Part shown: positions 21,935 through 23,608 of the stretch, in pieces
Numbering within the stretch: position 1 is the stretch's first letter
How the letters are laid out: each line of letters opens with the position of its first letter
Assembly (NCBI GenBank): GCA_964493385.1
Contig: CAZBNW010000034.1
Coordinates: 1-23,608, forward strand
From: Loki-b32 sp964493385
GTDB taxonomy: Archaea > Asgardarchaeota > Lokiarchaeia > Sigyniarchaeales > SOKP01
Reading direction: 5' to 3'
DNA: 23,608 bases
The notes under the pieces: generated by a model
Database searches by the model: none
What the model saw: the letters and a program-made list of their open reading frames with translations, nothing else
Told to the model about the DNA's origin: nothing
Made by a program: the position numbers and the translations under genes

Positions 21935-21997
21935 ATGGGTTCAAATCCCATCACTGGCTCCATTAATCACAATCGAATTTTAAGGGTTTCTATAAAA

Positions 21998-23443
21998 ATG
22001 AGGGTATATAATAGCTTAACATTTAAGAAAGAAGTATTCAAGACAATAAAGCCAAATAAAGTTTTGATGTATGTATGCGGACCAACTGTTTATGATAGTC
22101 CTCATTTAGGTCATGCTAAATCAGCTGTAACTTTTGATTTGATTCATAGATACCTTGAATTCAAAGGATATAAGGTGAATATAGTTAAGAACTATACCGA
22201 TATTGACGATAAAATTATTAAACGAGCAAACGAGAAAAATCTAGACTTTAGGATTTTAACCGAACAATTTATTAAAGAATATAAGGAAACAATGGAAATT
22301 TTAAACATAAAAAAGGATACAATAAACCCAAGAGCAACTGAAGTTATTGATTTCATGATTAATTTTGTTAAAGGTTTAATTAAAAAAGGTAATGCTTATG
22401 AAAGGAATGGCTCCGTGTATTTCTCTGTTAAATCATTTCCGAAATATAATACTGTTTTGCAAAATGTTAAAGAAGGTACAATTGAAGATGAAGAGGAAGA
22501 TTATCTTGGTGATCAAGATACTGCTTATGGAGAAGATAAACTTGATAGCCGGGATTTTGCTTTATGGAAAAAGATGAAAGAAGGAGAACCATATTGGGAA
22601 AGTCCTTGGGGAAAGGGGCGTCCAGGTTGGCATATTGAATGTTCTGCAATGGCAATGAATTTTTTAGGGGAAACAATTGATATACATGGAGGTGGTCAAG
22701 ATTTAAAATTTCCCCATCATCGAAATGAAATTGCGCAATCGGAATCCTACACAGGGAAACCTTTTGCCAACTATTTTATGCATAATGGATTTGTTAATGT
22801 GGATAATGAAAAAATGTCTAAAAGCTTAGGAAACTTCTTTTTAGTTTCAGAGGTTGTAAAAAAATATGAACCAATGGTTGTGAGATGGTTCCTTATTTCG
22901 AGTCATTATAGAAGTTCTGTGAACTATTCGCTGGAAAATATGGAGCAAGCAAAGAAAAATTATAATAAAATTGTAAACACAATCAAAAAGATAAATGAAT
23001 TAACAACAGTTGAGGATGGATCTAAAGAGCTCAAGGTCTTAATTTCTAAAATTGAAGAATCTCAATCAAAAATCATTGAAGCTATGGATGATGATTTTGA
23101 TACACCTGTAGCTATTGCAGAAATATTGTCCTTGTTTCGGGAGTTAAATAAAGCTCTATTGGAGGAGAAAATCGAAATAACTGAAAATTTCAAGGATTAC
23201 TTTTTCAAATTTATTAAAAATCTAAATAAAATTTTTGGATTATTCCCTATGTTAAAAAAAGACTCAGGATTAGGCGTTACAGAGGTTTTTGATGATAAAG
23301 ATAAATTGATAAAAAGCTTAATTGATATCATAACGGACACACGTACAAAACTCAGAGAACGAAAAATATATGATTTAAGTGATGAAATTCGTGAAAGACT
23401 TAGAGAATTAGGAATAAATGTTGAAGATCTAAAAAGAAAATAA
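21998..23443 (+). CDS. cysS: Cysteinyl-tRNA synthetase
   Basis: A 481-residue class I aminoacyl-tRNA synthetase that charges tRNA-Cys. The HIGH motif is HLGH (36-39) in GPTVYDSPHLGHAKSAV, and the KMSKS motif is at 272-276. The active-site zinc, which selects cysteine, has ligands Cys27 (YVCGPT), Cys215 (HIECSAM), His240 and Glu244 (PHHRNEIAQ). The C-terminal helical domain is full length. I start it at the ATG at 21998; the frame extends further upstream, but only into the tRNA-Cys gene. Its substrate tRNA lies 35 nt upstream on the same strand, so one primary transcript probably contains both. With a standard CysRS the organism need not use the SepRS/SepCysS route. Confidence 0.95.
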   Translation: MRVYNSLTFKKEVFKTIKPNKVLMYVCGPTVYDSPHLGHAKSAVTFDLIHRYLEFKGYKVNIVKNYTDIDDKIIKRANEKNLDFRILTEQFIKEYKETMEILNIKKDTINPRATEVIDFMINFVKGLIKKGNAYERNGSVYFSVKSFPKYNTVLQNVKEGTIEDEEEDYLGDQDTAYGEDKLDSRDFALWKKMKEGEPYWESPWGKGRPGWHIECSAMAMNFLGETIDIHGGGQDLKFPHHRNEIAQSESYTGKPFANYFMHNGFVNVDNEKMSKSLGNFFLVSEVVKKYEPMVVRWFLISSHYRSSVNYSLENMEQAKKNYNKIVNTIKKINELTTVEDGSKELKVLISKIEESQSKIIEAMDDDFDTPVAIAEILSLFRELNKALLEEKIEITENFKDYFFKFIKNLNKIFGLFPMLKKDSGLGVTEVFDDKDKLIKSLIDIITDTRTKLRERKIYDLSDEIRERLRELGINVEDLKRK

Positions 23444-23502
23444 AAGGAATTTATAACTTTAAATGAAATTAAAAATCCAAAAGATTAATATTTATTTCAT
23501 TT

Positions 23503-23608
23503 TTAACGCCAAACACGTAATTCATATAATATCCAGCCCAATACAAGTAAACTAATACCTAAAAGAAAACCTATAGGTATTGCAATCCAAAAATTTGCGA
23601 AGAAGGTG
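23503..23608 (-). CDS. C-terminal end of a membrane protein (partial)
   Basis: On the minus strand a frame enters from the window edge and ends with TAA at 23503-23505, giving 34 codons. It encodes one strongly hydrophobic helix (FFANFWIAIPIGFLLG, then ISLLVLGWILY) followed by a short basic tail (ELRVWR). This is the last membrane segment and cytosolic end of an unidentified protein. It converges on cysS with 59 nt between the stops. Confidence 0.55.
   Translation of the reverse strand, partial: TFFANFWIAIPIGFLLGISLLVLGWILYELRVWR

Larger units (their letters stand above)
21838..21962 (+). tRNA. tRNA-Cys (GCA) with two insertions and encoded CCA
   Basis: Acceptor arms GCCAGTG (21838-21844) and CACTGGC (21952-21958) pair perfectly, followed by discriminator T and CCA. 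The D-stem is GCC/GGC (21847-21849 with 21859-21861). The anticodon stem is ATGGC (21863-21867) with GCCAT (21895-21899). The loop starts CTGCAG, giving anticodon GCA at 21870-21872. The T-arm is ATGGG-TTCAAAT-CCCAT (21935-21951). U73 and the GCA anticodon identify cysteine, in keeping with cysS directly downstream. Two stretches do not fit a mature tRNA: 20 nt after position 37 (canonical archaeal intron site) and 30 nt in the variable loop. Removing both gives a normal 75-nt tRNA including CCA. The D-loop lacks the usual GG pair (it reads TCG), so a decayed gene cannot be excluded. Confidence 0.82.

Noticed and set aside
21920..21938. A hairpin with loop GTGCAAA that looks like a second GCA anticodon arm.
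   Set aside because: Its 3' strand overlaps the T-stem beginning at 21935 and leaves no variable loop. It arises from the repeated CCATGG/ATGGG sequence.
21926..21997. N-terminal extension of cysS into the tRNA gene.
   Set aside because: The extension is the translated 3' half of tRNA-Cys; the ATG at 21998 begins the normal CysRS N-terminus.
1..23608. CRISPR arrays, insertion sequences, rRNA genes and a replication origin.
   Set aside because: I saw no spaced direct repeats, transposase frames, rRNA sequence or origin-type repeats in the window.

Overview
The window is AT-rich archaeal DNA. The best fit is an Asgard archaeon of the Lokiarchaeia/Promethearchaeum type. The reasons are a formaldehyde-activating enzyme of the tetrahydromethanopterin pathway, a complete HdrABC set, an intron-bearing tRNA-Cys with encoded CCA, AT-rich TATA-like boxes 22-28 nt upstream of starts, U-rich terminators, and a protein ending in a longin-like domain. 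The lineage is an inference; no ribosomal RNA or informational marker other than cysS is present.

Layout. 1-177 is the tail of a membrane protein. 344-2262 is an ABC-2 exporter (ATPase plus permease) followed by a small two-helix membrane protein. 2302-2955 is a QueG-like iron-sulfur protein, followed by a convergent zinc-finger protein (3130-3387) and a UDP-sugar dehydrogenase (3531-4889, minus). 5123-7918 is a two-gene operon: an unrecognised 428-residue protein, then a DapA-family aldolase fused in frame to formaldehyde-activating enzyme (Fae). Behind it lies a 47-codon remnant of a uroporphyrinogen-decarboxylase/MtaA-type gene. 8163-9692 (minus) holds a nitronate-monooxygenase-type flavoprotein and a hotdog thioesterase. 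9873-13101 (plus) is a redox cluster: a Bcp peroxiredoxin, a nitroreductase and a DUF255 thioredoxin-domain protein.

From 13129 to 21598 every gene is on the minus strand: two small conserved proteins (one DUF1499), a longin-like protein, a CDP-alcohol phosphatidyltransferase, the hdrCBA operon, a small charged protein and a PP-loop tRNA-thiolation-type enzyme. The plus strand resumes with tRNA-Cys, carrying two insertions, and cysS 35 nt behind it. The window closes with the tail of another membrane protein on the minus strand.

How the parts work together. Fae passes formaldehyde to H4MPT, and HdrABC handles the thiol/disulfide and ferredoxin electron balance that accompanies H4MPT C1 metabolism in archaea. 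The most novel item is the aldolase-Fae fusion. Its aldolase half keeps the Schiff-base lysine and catalytic tyrosine but lacks the arginine that marks true dihydrodipicolinate synthases. This suggests a pyruvate aldolase whose aldehyde partner is formaldehyde, released to or taken from the attached Fae. The second most novel item is the tRNA-Cys gene, which appears to need removal of 20 nt at the canonical site and 30 nt in the variable loop.
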